A stretch of 64,000 nt of DNA from Clostridiaceae bacterium (GCA_902363375.1 CABIZX010000003.1:312097-376096); one strand, 5' to 3'; positions 26,508-35,905 are shown, counted from the first letter of the stretch. Notes: generated by a model not told the origin, from the sequence alone. Translations and numbers: made by a program.

Positions 26508-26585
26508 ATTAGAGATGCAATATATAAGAAAACTCGAAACTTGCAAAAAAAGTTCTATTGATTTTAAAAAATTTTCAAAAAAGCA

Positions 26586-26614
26586 TTGCATTTATAAAAT
26601 ATTAGATTTATAAT
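26586..26614 (+). promoter_or_regulatory. Promoter of the lysine fermentation operon
   Basis: TTGCAT (26586-26591), 17 bp and TATAAT (26609-26614). Transcription should start near 26621, about 45 bases before the riboswitch. Confidence 0.8.
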
Positions 26615-26664
26615 AATGACATAATAAATAATTTAATGAATTATTTAAAAACTTAAAATTGAAT

Positions 26665-26830
26665 CATAAGTAGAGGCGCTTATAAATTGGTAGCTGATAA
26701 ATGGTAAGGAGAATACCCTCTGATGTTACAGTGAATTATTTATAAGCCGAAAGGGTACAATGGTATTGTGTGCTGCTTGGGGATAAAGTACAAGTCTTTA
26801 TCACTGCCATTTTATGGAGAGCTATTTATG
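26665..26830 (+). promoter_or_regulatory. Lysine riboswitch (L box) aptamer
   Basis: The conserved blocks of the lysine riboswitch appear in order: TAGAGGCGC at 26671, AAGGAGAATACC, CAGTGAA, AAGCCGAAAGGGT, TGCTGCTTGGGG, CACTGCC and TGGAGAGCTAT near 26814. Helix P1 is CATAAGTAG (26665-26673) with CTATTTATG (26822-26830). It lies between the promoter and the first gene of lysine fermentation, with a terminator after it. Most lysine riboswitches repress biosynthesis or import; upstream of catabolic genes it must turn expression on. Lysine elements ahead of kam genes have been predicted before in Thermoanaerobacter and Fusobacterium. Confidence 0.95.
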
Positions 26831-26877
26831 GAATGAAAAATATTCATTGCATGGGTAGTTCGGTAACTTAGTTATCT

Positions 26878-26909
26878 AATGGTGTTGAATATTTTCAACG
26901 CCATTTTTT
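26878..26909 (+). terminator. Riboswitch-controlled terminator
   Basis: AATGGTGTTGAA (26878-26889) and TTCAACGCCATT (26894-26905) with a T-tract. The 5' arm region TTGAATATTTTC can instead pair with GAAAAATATTCA just after P1 (about 26834-26845), a possible antiterminator, so lysine binding could switch the outcome. Confidence 0.88.
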
Positions 26910-26985
26910 ATTTTATATACTTTTATACTATAGAGTTATACATAAATAAATTTAAGTAAACGATTTTTATAGGGGGACGAGAAAA

Positions 26986-27366
26986 ATGAAATCAATTATC
27001 AGATTAAGAATGAGCTCTCATGATGCACACTACGGTGGAAATCTTGTTGATGGAGCAAGAATGTTACAATTATTTGGAGATGTAGCTACAGAATTATTAA
27101 TTCAAAACGATGGAGACGAAGGATTATTCAAAGCTTATGATAGCGTAGAATTTTTAGCACCTGTATATGCTGGAGATTATATTGAAGCAGTTGGTGAAAT
27201 CGTAAACGTTGGAAACTCATCTAGAAAAATGGTTTTCGAAGCTAGAAAAGTAATAGTACCAAGACCTGATATAAATGATTCAGCTTGTGACGTTTTAGAA
27301 GAACCAATAGTTGTTTGTAAAGCAAGCGGAACATGCGTAGTACCAAAAGATAAGAAGAGAAAATAG
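26986..27366 (+). CDS. kal: 3-aminobutyryl-CoA ammonia-lyase
   Basis: Kal removes ammonia from L-3-aminobutyryl-CoA to give crotonyl-CoA, the last specific step of lysine fermentation. The 126-residue protein is a single hotdog domain ([47 protein letters not shown]), the expected size for Kal. It is the first gene after the riboswitch, and its crotonyl-CoA product feeds the bcd/etf system encoded 14 kb downstream. AGGGGGACG precedes the ATG. Confidence 0.95.
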   Translation: MKSIIRLRMSSHDAHYGGNLVDGARMLQLFGDVATELLIQNDGDEGLFKAYDSVEFLAPVYAGDYIEAVGEIVNVGNSSRKMVFEARKVIVPRPDINDSACDVLEEPIVVCKASGTCVVPKDKKRK

Positions 27367-27427
27367 TTAAGTGCAAGATTTCTTGCAAGAACATTGTTAA
27401 ATAATTAACTAAAAAGGGGGATCTTAA

Positions 27428-28252
27428 ATGGAAAAGTTAATAATTGCTGCAGCTATTTGTGGTGCAGAAGTTACTAAAGAACAAAATCCAAACGTTCCTT
27501 ACACAGTAGAAGAAATTGGACAAGAGGCTGAAAAATGTTATAAAGCTGGAGCTAGCATAATACATCTTCACGTTAGAGAAGACGATGGTACTCCAACTCA
27601 AGACAGAGATAGATTTGCAGCTTGCATAGCTGAAATTAAGAGAAGATGTCCAGATGTTATCATTCAACCATCTACTGGTGGTGCTGTAGGAATGAGCAAT
27701 GCAGAAAGACTTCAACCGGTTGATTTAAAACCAGAAATGGCAACATTAGACTGTGGAACTTGTAACTTTGGTGGAGATGAGATCTTTGTTAATACAGAGA
27801 ATACAATCAAAGAATTTGGAAGCAAAATGATCGAGTTAAACGTTAAGCCTGAGATTGAAGTGTTCGATAAGGGCATGATTGACATGGCTATAAGACTTCA
27901 TAAAAAAGGATTTATAAAAGCACCAATGCATTTCAACTTCGTTATGGGAGTTAATGGTGGTATAAGTGCTGGAATGAGAGACTTTGTATTTATGAAGGAA
28001 AGTATCCCAGCAGGAAGCACATTCACAGTATCAGGAATAGGCAGAAATGAATTCCCATTAGCTGCAATGTCAATGATAGAAGGCGGACACGTAAGAGTGG
28101 GATTCGAAGATAACGTATACTTATCAAAAGGCGTTATGGCTGAAAGTAATGCTGATCTAGTTGAAAAAGCTGTAAGAATAGCTAAAGAATTAGGTAGAGA
28201 AATTGCTACACCAGCAGAAGCTAGAGAAATTTTAGGACTTAAAGCTTTATAA
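27428..28252 (+). CDS. kce: 3-keto-5-aminohexanoate cleavage enzyme
   Basis: Kce (BKACE family) condenses 3-keto-5-aminohexanoate with acetyl-CoA to give 3-aminobutyryl-CoA and acetoacetate, using a bound zinc ion. The 274-residue TIM-barrel shows IAAAICGAEVTK, the metal-site HLHVRED, QPSTGGAVGM, and HVRVGFEDNVYLSKG near the end. It follows kal by about 60 bases with AGGGGG ahead of its ATG. Codon choice (AAC, TTC, CAC rich) suggests strong expression. Confidence 0.96.
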   Translation: MEKLIIAAAICGAEVTKEQNPNVPYTVEEIGQEAEKCYKAGASIIHLHVREDDGTPTQDRDRFAACIAEIKRRCPDVIIQPSTGGAVGMSNAERLQPVDLKPEMATLDCGTCNFGGDEIFVNTENTIKEFGSKMIELNVKPEIEVFDKGMIDMAIRLHKKGFIKAPMHFNFVMGVNGGISAGMRDFVFMKESIPAGSTFTVSGIGRNEFPLAAMSMIEGGHVRVGFEDNVYLSKGVMAESNADLVEKAVRIAKELGREIATPAEAREILGLKAL

Positions 28253-28331
28253 TTTTTAACTAAAGTGTAAATAAAGAATAACAAATAAGTAGGAAAATTT
28301 TATTAAGATTAAAGGAAGAGGAGTGTTTTTA

Positions 28332-29369
28332 ATGAAAAAAGGATGTAAATACGGAACACATAGAGTAATAGCACCACAAGGAGTATTACCACAACCAGCA
28401 GTGAAAATAGACAACAACATGGACATTTATGATAACGAAATATTAATAGACGTTCAAGCTTTAAACATTGACTCTGCAAGCTTTACTCAAATCGAAGAAG
28501 AAGCTGGACACGATGTAGAAAAAGTAAAAGCTAAAATTCTTGAAATCGTTTCAGAAAGAGGAAAAATGCAAAACCCTGTAACTGGTTCAGGCGGAATGCT
28601 TATCGGAAGAATCGAGAAAATAGGAGCAGCTTTAGAAGGAAAAGTTGATGTTAAAGTTGGAGACAAAATCTCTACATTAGTATCTCTTTCATTAACTCCA
28701 TTAAGAATAGATGAAATCATAGATGTTAAACCAGAAATCGACAGAGTAGAAATAAAAGGTAAAGCTATATTATTCGAAAGCGGAATATATGCTAAACTTC
28801 CAGAAGATATGGAAGAAACTTTAGCACTAGCAGCTCTAGACGTTGCAGGAGCTCCAGCTCAAGTTGCTAAATTAGTTCAACCAGGTCAATCAGTTCTTTT
28901 ATTAGGAGCAGCAGGAAAATCAGGAATGTTATGTTGCTACGAAGCTGTTAAAAGAGTTGGACCAACAGGAAACGTTATTGGTCTAGTTAGAAATGAAGAA
29001 GAAGCAGCTAGATTAAGAAGATTAAACCTAAGAATGAAAATAGTTATCGGAGATGCTACAAAAGCTATCGAAGTAATGAATAAAGCATTAGAAAACAACA
29101 ATGGAAAAGAAGTTGACGTAGCTATCAACATAGTTAACGTTCAAAACACTGAAATGTCAACTATATTACCAGTTAAAGACGATGGAATAGTTTACTTCTT
29201 CTCAATGGCTACAGCATTCACTAAAGCAGCATTAGGAGCTGAAGGTGTAGGTAAAGACGTAACTATGATAGTAGGAAACGGATACACTAAAGGACATGCT
29301 GAAATAACTTTAGAAGAGTTAAGAGAAAACGCAACTCTAAGAGCTATATTCCAAGAATTATACGTTTAA
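28332..29369 (+). CDS. kdd: L-erythro-3,5-diaminohexanoate dehydrogenase
   Basis: Kdd oxidatively deaminates 3,5-diaminohexanoate to 3-keto-5-aminohexanoate with NAD(P)+. The 345-residue protein begins MKKGCKYGTHRVIAPQG, and has a Rossmann domain with LLLGAAGKSGMLCCYEAV and IGLVRNEEEAARLRRLN. ATG 28332 lies after GAGGAG; the GTG at 28323 overlaps that site. It is the third gene of the operon. Length and motifs match the family. Confidence 0.95.
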   Translation: MKKGCKYGTHRVIAPQGVLPQPAVKIDNNMDIYDNEILIDVQALNIDSASFTQIEEEAGHDVEKVKAKILEIVSERGKMQNPVTGSGGMLIGRIEKIGAALEGKVDVKVGDKISTLVSLSLTPLRIDEIIDVKPEIDRVEIKGKAILFESGIYAKLPEDMEETLALAALDVAGAPAQVAKLVQPGQSVLLLGAAGKSGMLCCYEAVKRVGPTGNVIGLVRNEEEAARLRRLNLRMKIVIGDATKAIEVMNKALENNNGKEVDVAINIVNVQNTEMSTILPVKDDGIVYFFSMATAFTKAALGAEGVGKDVTMIVGNGYTKGHAEITLEELRENATLRAIFQELYV

Positions 29370-29427
29370 TACCATATCTTATTAATTCATAAATTTATAT
29401 AAATGTGAAATTACAGGGGGTAAAATA

Positions 29428-30678
29428 ATGAATACAACACGTAGAAAAGAATTATTTCCAAATGTTACAGATGAGCAGTGGAATGACTGGAAATGGCAAA
29501 CTAAAAACAGAATCGAAACTTTAGACGAGTTAAAGAAGTATATTCCATTAACAGCTGAAGAAGAAGAAGGAGCTAAAAAATGTCTAGAAACTTTAAGAAT
29601 GGCTATAACTCCTTACTATCTATCATTAATCGATCCAAGCAATCCTAACGATCCAGTAAGATTACAAGCTATTCCAACAGGACTTGAAGCTCACAAATCT
29701 GCTGCTGACTTAGAGGATCCATTACACGAAGATACAGATTCTCCAGTACCAGGACTAACTCATAGATACCCAGATAGAGTATTACTTCTTATAACTGACC
29801 AATGCTCTATGTACTGCAGACACTGCACAAGAAGAAGATTTGCAGGTCAAAGTGATGACTGCATGCCAATGGAAAGAATAGATAAAGCTATAGATTACAT
29901 TAGCAAAACACCAGTAATCAGAGACGTTCTATTATCAGGTGGAGATGCTTTACTAGTTGACGATTCAGTACTTGAGTACATCATCAGCAAATTAAGAGCT
30001 ATACCACACGTAGAAATAATCAGAATTGGTTCAAGAACACCAGTAGTTATGCCACAAAGAATAACTGATGATCTTGTAAATATGTTAAAGAAATACCACC
30101 CAATCTGGTTAAACACTCACTTTAACCATCCAAATGAAATCACAGAAGAGTCTAAGGCTGCATGTGAGAGAATGGCTAATGCTGGTATACCACTAGGAAA
30201 CCAATCAGTACTTCTAAGAGGAGTAAATGACTGTGTTCACGTAATGAAACAATTAGTTAACGATTTAGTTAAAATAAGAGTTAGACCATACTACATCTAT
30301 CAATGTGACTTATCATTAGGACTAGAGCACTTCAGAACTCCAGTTTCTAAAGGTATCGAAATAATCGAAGGATTAAGAGGTCATACTTCAGGATACTGCG
30401 TACCAACATTCGTTGTTGACGCTCCAGGCGGCGGTGGAAAAACTCCAGTTATGCCAAACTACGTAATTTCTCAAAGCCATGATAAAGTAATACTTAGAAA
30501 CTTTGAAGGAGTTATAACTACTTACTCTGAGCCAACTAACTACACTCCAGGATGTAACTGCGATGTATGTACAGGTAAGAAATCAGTTCATAAAGTTGGA
30601 GTTGCTGGATTATTAAACGGAGAAAAACTTGCTCTAGAGCCAACTGGATTAGAAAGAAACGAAAGACACGCTCACTAG
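29428..30678 (+). CDS. kamA: Lysine 2,3-aminomutase (radical SAM, PLP)
   Basis: KamA converts L-lysine to L-beta-lysine, the first step of the pathway. The 416-residue length equals the C. subterminale enzyme. It has the radical-SAM cluster cysteines C126, C130 and C133 (QCSMYCRHCTRRRF), LLSGGDALLVDD, the PLP-lysine segment APGGGGKTPVMPNY near residue 338 and a C-terminal metal-binding GCNCDVC. It needs PLP, SAM and a 4Fe-4S cluster. AGGGGG precedes the ATG. Codon use is strongly biased as in abundant enzymes. Confidence 0.98.
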   Translation: MNTTRRKELFPNVTDEQWNDWKWQTKNRIETLDELKKYIPLTAEEEEGAKKCLETLRMAITPYYLSLIDPSNPNDPVRLQAIPTGLEAHKSAADLEDPLHEDTDSPVPGLTHRYPDRVLLLITDQCSMYCRHCTRRRFAGQSDDCMPMERIDKAIDYISKTPVIRDVLLSGGDALLVDDSVLEYIISKLRAIPHVEIIRIGSRTPVVMPQRITDDLVNMLKKYHPIWLNTHFNHPNEITEESKAACERMANAGIPLGNQSVLLRGVNDCVHVMKQLVNDLVKIRVRPYYIYQCDLSLGLEHFRTPVSKGIEIIEGLRGHTSGYCVPTFVVDAPGGGGKTPVMPNYVISQSHDKVILRNFEGVITTYSEPTNYTPGCNCDVCTGKKSVHKVGVAGLLNGEKLALEPTGLERNERHAH

Positions 30679-30704
30679 AATTAAATCTAGTTAGAAGTAA
30701 TCTT

Positions 30705-31730
30705 ATGAATGAAATTTTAAAGTTATTAAAACCATACAAAAGTGTATCTATAATAGGTATGAATAAGAATGTGGGAAAAACTACGACTTTAAACCATATA
30801 TTGAAGGAGGCTAGGGGACATATGTCCCTAGGCCTAACTTCTATAGGAAGAGATGGTGAGGAGTTAGACAGAGTTACGGCTACAGAAAAACCTAAGATAT
30901 ATATCGAAAAGGGAACTGCAATAGCTACAGCCAAACAATGTCTTTTAAATAGTGATTTCACAAGAGAGATTGTAAGAACTACAGGAATAAATACTCCTAT
31001 GGGAGAAGTTGTTATTTGTAAAGCCTTAAGTGATGGTTATGTAGATTTAGGCGGACCTTCCGTGAATGCCTATATGACCAATATAAAAGATCAATTATTA
31101 AGTCTTCAGTGTGATCTTGTAATAGTAGATGGAGCTTTAAGTAGAAAAACCTTTGCTTCACCCGCCATAACAGAAGCGACAGTATTATCTACAGGGGCCG
31201 CTCTATCAAGAAGTATGAAGACCGTCATAAGTGAGACAAAGCATACTATGGATCTATTAAGTTTACCCCATGAGCAAGATAGGTCTATTTTAAGTGTCGC
31301 AACAAAAATATGTGATTCAGGAACTATAGGGATCATTTATAAAGATGGTACCTATAAAGTACTAGAGGTTTTAACTGCCTTAGAAGCTTCAAAAGAAATT
31401 GTGGAAGCTTTAAATGAACAAGTATCCCATGTAGTTATTAAAGGTGCAGTATCTGACAAGCTTATTACAAAGATAATGACTTCTACTAACCTATATAAAA
31501 ATATAACTTTTCTTGTGGAAGATGGTACGAAGCTATTTATAAGTAGTGAGAGTCTTTATAGATTTCATAGGCAAGGTGGAGTCATAAAGGTCCTAAATAA
31601 GATAACTGTGGTTTGCATAACTTCAAATCCAAAATCGCCATATGGATATGAGTTTCCAAAGGATGAATTCTTAAAAGGTCTTAGAGAAGCTGTTAATATT
31701 CCGGTATTTGATGTAGTAGGGGGGAAATAA
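30705..31730 (+). CDS. kamB: Lysine 5,6-aminomutase reactivase subunit KamB
   Basis: The 341-residue protein starts with a P-loop region (SIIGMNKNVGKTTTLNHIL) and continues with PKIYIEKGTAIATAKQCL and DLVIVDGALSRKTF. It lies between kamA and kamC as in other lysine fermenters, where KamB and KamC are thought to reactivate the B12-dependent 5,6-aminomutase. It has ordinary AT-rich codon use, unlike the pathway enzymes around it. There is only a weak ribosome binding site. Biochemical proof of the function is limited as far as I know. Confidence 0.85.
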   Translation: MNEILKLLKPYKSVSIIGMNKNVGKTTTLNHILKEARGHMSLGLTSIGRDGEELDRVTATEKPKIYIEKGTAIATAKQCLLNSDFTREIVRTTGINTPMGEVVICKALSDGYVDLGGPSVNAYMTNIKDQLLSLQCDLVIVDGALSRKTFASPAITEATVLSTGAALSRSMKTVISETKHTMDLLSLPHEQDRSILSVATKICDSGTIGIIYKDGTYKVLEVLTALEASKEIVEALNEQVSHVVIKGAVSDKLITKIMTSTNLYKNITFLVEDGTKLFISSESLYRFHRQGGVIKVLNKITVVCITSNPKSPYGYEFPKDEFLKGLREAVNIPVFDVVGGK

Positions 31731-31731
31731 T

Positions 31732-33210
31732 ATGAAGTTTTTAGATAATGAACAAAGAGCACAAATAGGGTTTTCCTTTATTATGGATGAACTGGGTATA
31801 ATAACTCCTTATGGTACTGAGGAAAAGAAGCTGATAAAGCCTTTTAAAATTGATGAATATGATAAATTAGTAGAAGAACTTACTAATGTAGAGCTTATGA
31901 TGGATTCTATTAAGGAACATGACGATGAGTTTAACGATATAGTAAGGCTTCTGCACAAGATTAAAGATATTCGAAATACATTAAGAAGAGCTGAGAAGGT
32001 AGAAGTATTAGATGAAGTTGAGCTTTATGAAGTAAAGTATGTATCCATGCTTTTAGAGGAGCTTAAAATAGTCTTAGAAAAGCTTAATCTATCAATAAGT
32101 AAAATTAAGCTATATTCCTTAGAAGAAGTAATAGATATACTAGATCCAAGCAAGAAACGTTTATCTACATTTCATATATATGAAGAATATAGCGAAAAAC
32201 TTTCTCACATAAGAAAATTAAAAGGTGAAAAGGAAAAGGCAATTTTTTCTTGTAACGATGAAGCTCTTATTGAAAAGCTGAAACAAGAGAGGCTAGATAT
32301 TGTTATTCAAGAAGAAGAAGAAGAGTTACATATAAGAAAAGAACTTACTTCTAAATTGTCCTCCTTTAGTAAGTATATATCTGAGAACTTAAAAGTGGTA
32401 GGAATACTAGATTTGTTGATGGCAAAGGCAAGCATTGCCATTAAGTATAATTGTGTTAAGCCTACTATAGTTAAGGATATGAATATTAATATAGAGGATG
32501 GAATAAATCCTGAAATTGCAGCAATCCTTAAGAAAAAGGGAAAAGTATTCTCACCAGTGAACATAGAGCTTCAGGGAGGAACTACAGTTATAACTGGAGC
32601 AAATATGGGAGGAAAGAGTGTAGCATTAAAGACTATAGTTTTAAACCTATTCCTTGGACAATTAGGCTTCTTTGTATTCGCTAAGAAAGCAACTTATCCA
32701 ATATTAGATTTTATTCACTTTGTATCAGATGATATGCAGTCTATATCTAAGGGATTGAGTACCTTTGGAGCTGAAATAATTAAGCTAAAAGAAGTAGTAG
32801 AATGTGTAAAACGTGGAGATGGGTTTGTAGCACTTGATGAGTTTGCTAGGGGAACTAACCCTAAAGAAGGATTTTACCTTGTAAAATCTCTTGCAAATTA
32901 TCTACAAAAATTTAACACAGCTAGTATAATATCTACTCACTATGATGGTGTAGTAGAAGAACCTATGGTTCATTATCAAGTTGTAGGATTAAAAAACATA
33001 GACTTTGAAAAACTAAAATACAAGATTGATCTTAATAAAACTCATTCAGTTGAAATTATTCAAGAGCATATGGAATATAAACTTGAAAGAGTGTCTAAGA
33101 TAAGTCAAGTACCTAAGGATGCGTTAAATATAGCAATGCTATTAGGATTAGAAAAAGACATAGTAAATATAGCAAAAACATATTATGAGGAGGAGTACAA
33201 TGGAAAGTAA
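31732..33210 (+). CDS. kamC: Lysine 5,6-aminomutase reactivase ATPase KamC (MutS-like)
   Basis: The 492-residue protein has a helical front half and a C-terminal MutS-type ATPase domain. Walker A is GANMGGKSVALKTIVL (around 290-305), then LGQLGFFVFAKKA, Walker B GFVALDEFARGTNPKEG and ISTHYDG. In MutS homologues this domain drives conformational work; here the setting indicates B12-enzyme reactivation with KamB. It starts 2 bases after kamB behind GGGGGG and its end overlaps the kamD start by 11 bases. Confidence 0.88.
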   Translation: MKFLDNEQRAQIGFSFIMDELGIITPYGTEEKKLIKPFKIDEYDKLVEELTNVELMMDSIKEHDDEFNDIVRLLHKIKDIRNTLRRAEKVEVLDEVELYEVKYVSMLLEELKIVLEKLNLSISKIKLYSLEEVIDILDPSKKRLSTFHIYEEYSEKLSHIRKLKGEKEKAIFSCNDEALIEKLKQERLDIVIQEEEEELHIRKELTSKLSSFSKYISENLKVVGILDLLMAKASIAIKYNCVKPTIVKDMNINIEDGINPEIAAILKKKGKVFSPVNIELQGGTTVITGANMGGKSVALKTIVLNLFLGQLGFFVFAKKATYPILDFIHFVSDDMQSISKGLSTFGAEIIKLKEVVECVKRGDGFVALDEFARGTNPKEGFYLVKSLANYLQKFNTASIISTHYDGVVEEPMVHYQVVGLKNIDFEKLKYKIDLNKTHSVEIIQEHMEYKLERVSKISQVPKDALNIAMLLGLEKDIVNIAKTYYEEEYNGK

Positions 33211-34756
33211 ATTAAATTTAGATTTAAATCTAGTTTCTAAAGCTAGAGAATCAGCAAAAAATATAGCTCAAGATACTCAACAGTTTATAGACAGACATAC
33301 TACAGTAGCTGTAGAAAGAACAGTATGTAGATTATTAGGTATAGATGGTGTAGATGAGTTTGGAGTACCACTACCTAACGTAGTTGTAGAAAATATTAAA
33401 GCTGGAAATGGATTATCTCTTGGAGTATCTGTTCTAGTAGGTAATGCTATGGTTAACACTGGATTAACTCCACAAGAAATAGCAGAGAAAGTAGCTAAAA
33501 AAGAATTAGATTTAACAAAACTACCTATGAAAGATATGTTTGAAATAAAAATGGCAGTTGAAAAAGTTGCTAAAGATATGGTAGCAAGAGTTAAAGCTAA
33601 CAGAGGTCAAAGAGAAGCTTACCTTGAAAAATTCGGCGATAAAACAGGTCCATACCTTTATGTTATCGTTGCTACAGGAAATATCTATGAAGATATAATC
33701 CAAGCTAAAGCTGCTGCTAAACAAGGTGCAGACGTTATAGCTGTTATCAGAACAACAGGACAAAGCTTACTTGACTATGTTCCATACGGAATAACAACTG
33801 AAGGATTTGGAGGAACTTTTGCAACTCAAGAAAACTTCAGACTTATGAGAGCTGCTTTAGACGAAGTTGGAGAAGAATTAGGAAGATACATCAGATTATG
33901 TAACTACTGTTCTGGATTATGTATGCCAGAAATAGCTGCTATGGGAGCTATGGAAAGACTTGACGTAATGCTTAATGACGCATTATACGGAATACTTTTC
34001 AGAGATATCAACATGCAAAGAACTATAGTTGACCAATACTTCTCAAGAGTAATCAATGGTTACGCTGGAGTAATAATCAACACTGGTGAAGATAACTACT
34101 TAACAACTGCAGATGCTGTTGAAGAAGCTCACACAGTTCTTGCTTCTCAATTCATCAATGAGCAATTTGCTTTAGTTGCAGGACTTCCAGAAGAGCAAAT
34201 GGGTCTAGGACACGCATTTGAAATCAATCCAAATGTTGAGAATGGATTCCTTTATGAACTTGCTCAAGCACAAATGGCTAGAGAAATATTCCCTAAAGCA
34301 CCACTTAAATACATGCCTCCAACTAAGTTCATGACAGGAGATATATTCAAAGGTCAAGTACAAGATGCATTATTTAACATGGTTACAATAATGACTGGTC
34401 AAAAATTACACTTATTAGGAATGTTAACAGAAGCTATACACACTCCATTTATGAGTGATAGAGCACTATCTATAGATAATGCACAATATATATTCAACAC
34501 AATGAAAGACCTTGGTTCTGAGATTACATTCAAAAAAGGCGGAATAATGGAGAAGAGAGTTGACGAAGTTCTAGGAAAAGCTGCTGATCTATTATCTGAA
34601 ATTGAAAAAGAAGGCTTATTCTCTACTTTAGAGCAAGGTAAATTTGCAGGAATTAAGAGACCTCTAAACGGAGGAAAGGGATTAGATGGAGTTGTTGAGA
34701 AAGAAGCTAACTACTTCAACCCATTCATAGATTTAATGTTAGGAGGAGACAGATAA
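33200..34756 (+). CDS. kamD: Lysine 5,6-aminomutase, alpha subunit
   Basis: KamD is the large TIM-barrel subunit that, with KamE, moves the 6-amino group of beta-lysine (or D-lysine) using adenosylcobalamin and PLP. The 518-residue product starts MESKLNLDLNLVSKARESAK and contains RLCNYCSGLCMPE and YVPYGITTEGFGGTF. ATG 33200 follows AGGAGG; ATG 33185 precedes it and would add five residues. It overlaps kamC upstream and joins kamE downstream by a 1-base TAATG overlap, fitting fixed stoichiometry. Confidence 0.97.
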   Translation: MESKLNLDLNLVSKARESAKNIAQDTQQFIDRHTTVAVERTVCRLLGIDGVDEFGVPLPNVVVENIKAGNGLSLGVSVLVGNAMVNTGLTPQEIAEKVAKKELDLTKLPMKDMFEIKMAVEKVAKDMVARVKANRGQREAYLEKFGDKTGPYLYVIVATGNIYEDIIQAKAAAKQGADVIAVIRTTGQSLLDYVPYGITTEGFGGTFATQENFRLMRAALDEVGEELGRYIRLCNYCSGLCMPEIAAMGAMERLDVMLNDALYGILFRDINMQRTIVDQYFSRVINGYAGVIINTGEDNYLTTADAVEEAHTVLASQFINEQFALVAGLPEEQMGLGHAFEINPNVENGFLYELAQAQMAREIFPKAPLKYMPPTKFMTGDIFKGQVQDALFNMVTIMTGQKLHLLGMLTEAIHTPFMSDRALSIDNAQYIFNTMKDLGSEITFKKGGIMEKRVDEVLGKAADLLSEIEKEGLFSTLEQGKFAGIKRPLNGGKGLDGVVEKEANYFNPFIDLMLGGDR

Positions 34757-35544
34757 TGAGCGGTGGATTATATTCAACAGAAGTTAAAGATTTTGATACT
34801 AATTTGGATCTAACTAAACTTAAACCTTACGGAGATACTATGAACGATGGAAAGGTTCAAGTAAGCTTTACTCTACCAGTTAAAGATGACGAAAGAGGAG
34901 TAGAAGCTGCGGTTCAACTAGCTAAGTCAATGGGACTTAAAGATCCAAACGTTGCTCACCATGGACCATTAGATAAAGAGTTCACATTCTACGTAGTATA
35001 TGGCTCATTAACTCACACAGTTAACTATGAAGAAATTCATGTTCAAACTGTAGAAGTAGACACTATGTCTATGTCAGAAGTTGGAGAATACATTCAAGAG
35101 CATATCGGAAGAGATGTAGTTATTATAGGGGCTTCAACTGGAACAGACGCTCATACAGTTGGTATAGACGCCATCATGAACATGAAAGGTTTTGCAGGAC
35201 ACTATGGTCTTGAAAGATACAAAGGTATCGAAGCTTACAACTTAGGAAGCCAAGTAGAAAACGAAGAATTCGTTAAGAAAGCTATCGAGCTTAAAGCTGA
35301 CGTTCTTCTAGTATCTCAAACAGTTACTCAAAAGGATGTACACATTCAAAACCTTACTAACCTTGTAGAGCTTTTAGAAGCTGAAGGAATAAGAGATAAA
35401 GTAATATTAGTTTGTGGTGGTCCAAGAATAACTCACGAACTTGCAAAAGAATTAGGATATGATGCAGGATTCGGACCTGGAAAATATGCAGATGACGTTG
35501 CTAGTTTTGCAGTAACTGAAATGGTTGCAAGAAACTTAGTTTAA
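34756..35544 (+). CDS. kamE: Lysine 5,6-aminomutase, beta subunit (B12 and PLP binding)
   Basis: The 262-residue subunit has the base-off cobalamin motif D131-A-H133-T-V-G136 in a Rossmann-like domain. Lysine 144 (MNMKGF) is at the position reported as the PLP-binding lysine in the C. sticklandii enzyme. It is the last gene of the operon, with a strong terminator about 100 bases on. It works in the cytoplasm as a complex with KamD. Confidence 0.97.
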   Translation: MSGGLYSTEVKDFDTNLDLTKLKPYGDTMNDGKVQVSFTLPVKDDERGVEAAVQLAKSMGLKDPNVAHHGPLDKEFTFYVVYGSLTHTVNYEEIHVQTVEVDTMSMSEVGEYIQEHIGRDVVIIGASTGTDAHTVGIDAIMNMKGFAGHYGLERYKGIEAYNLGSQVENEEFVKKAIELKADVLLVSQTVTQKDVHIQNLTNLVELLEAEGIRDKVILVCGGPRITHELAKELGYDAGFGPGKYADDVASFAVTEMVARNLV

Positions 35545-35645
35545 TATAAAAAAATTAATGTCTGAAAGTCAAGTTTAATGTTTATATGTTTATAGTTTAG
35601 GGATAAAGAAACTAATAGGGTACGTGAAACAAATTATAGGGTTAT

Positions 35646-35681
35646 AAGTAGAATGAAGAAATTCATTCTACTTTATTTTTT
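35646..35681 (+). terminator. Terminator of the lysine fermentation operon
   Basis: AAGTAGAATGAA (35646-35657) and TTCATTCTACTT (35662-35673) form a perfect stem with a GAAA loop and a TATTTTTT tail. Confidence 0.95.
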
Positions 35682-35905
35682 ACTCCAAATCTACGATTTG
35701 GCTAAGTAAAAAACACTCATTGGAACGTATGTGACAATGAGTTTCCTCGAGAGCAAAGCGACAAAGTCACCTATACAGGTGACAATTACTCCAATCTACG
35801 ATTTGGCTAAGTAAAAATAAGTGACAACCTAAACCTTTGATTTAGTAGTTGGAACTTACTCCTTAAAAGGCATGTGAAAAGGAGTTTATTTAGAACTAAA
35901 AGAAC
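35680..35905. repeat. Hairpin-rich region with a direct repeat
   Basis: A 32-33 base unit runs TTACTCCAAATCTACGATTT then GGCTAAGTAAAAA, at 35680-35712 and again, with one base less, at 35786-35817. Between and after them lie hairpins CACTCATT/AATGAGTT, GTCACC/GGTGAC, CTAAA/TTTAG and ACTCCTT/AAGGAGT. No reading frame is plausible. Two copies 106 bases apart with dissimilar spacers do not make a CRISPR array. It resembles a small intergenic mobile or structured-RNA element. Confidence 0.65.

Noticed and set aside
35680..35817. CRISPR-like repeat pair
   Set aside because: There are only two copies, 106 bases apart, with long structured spacer sequence and no cas genes in the window.
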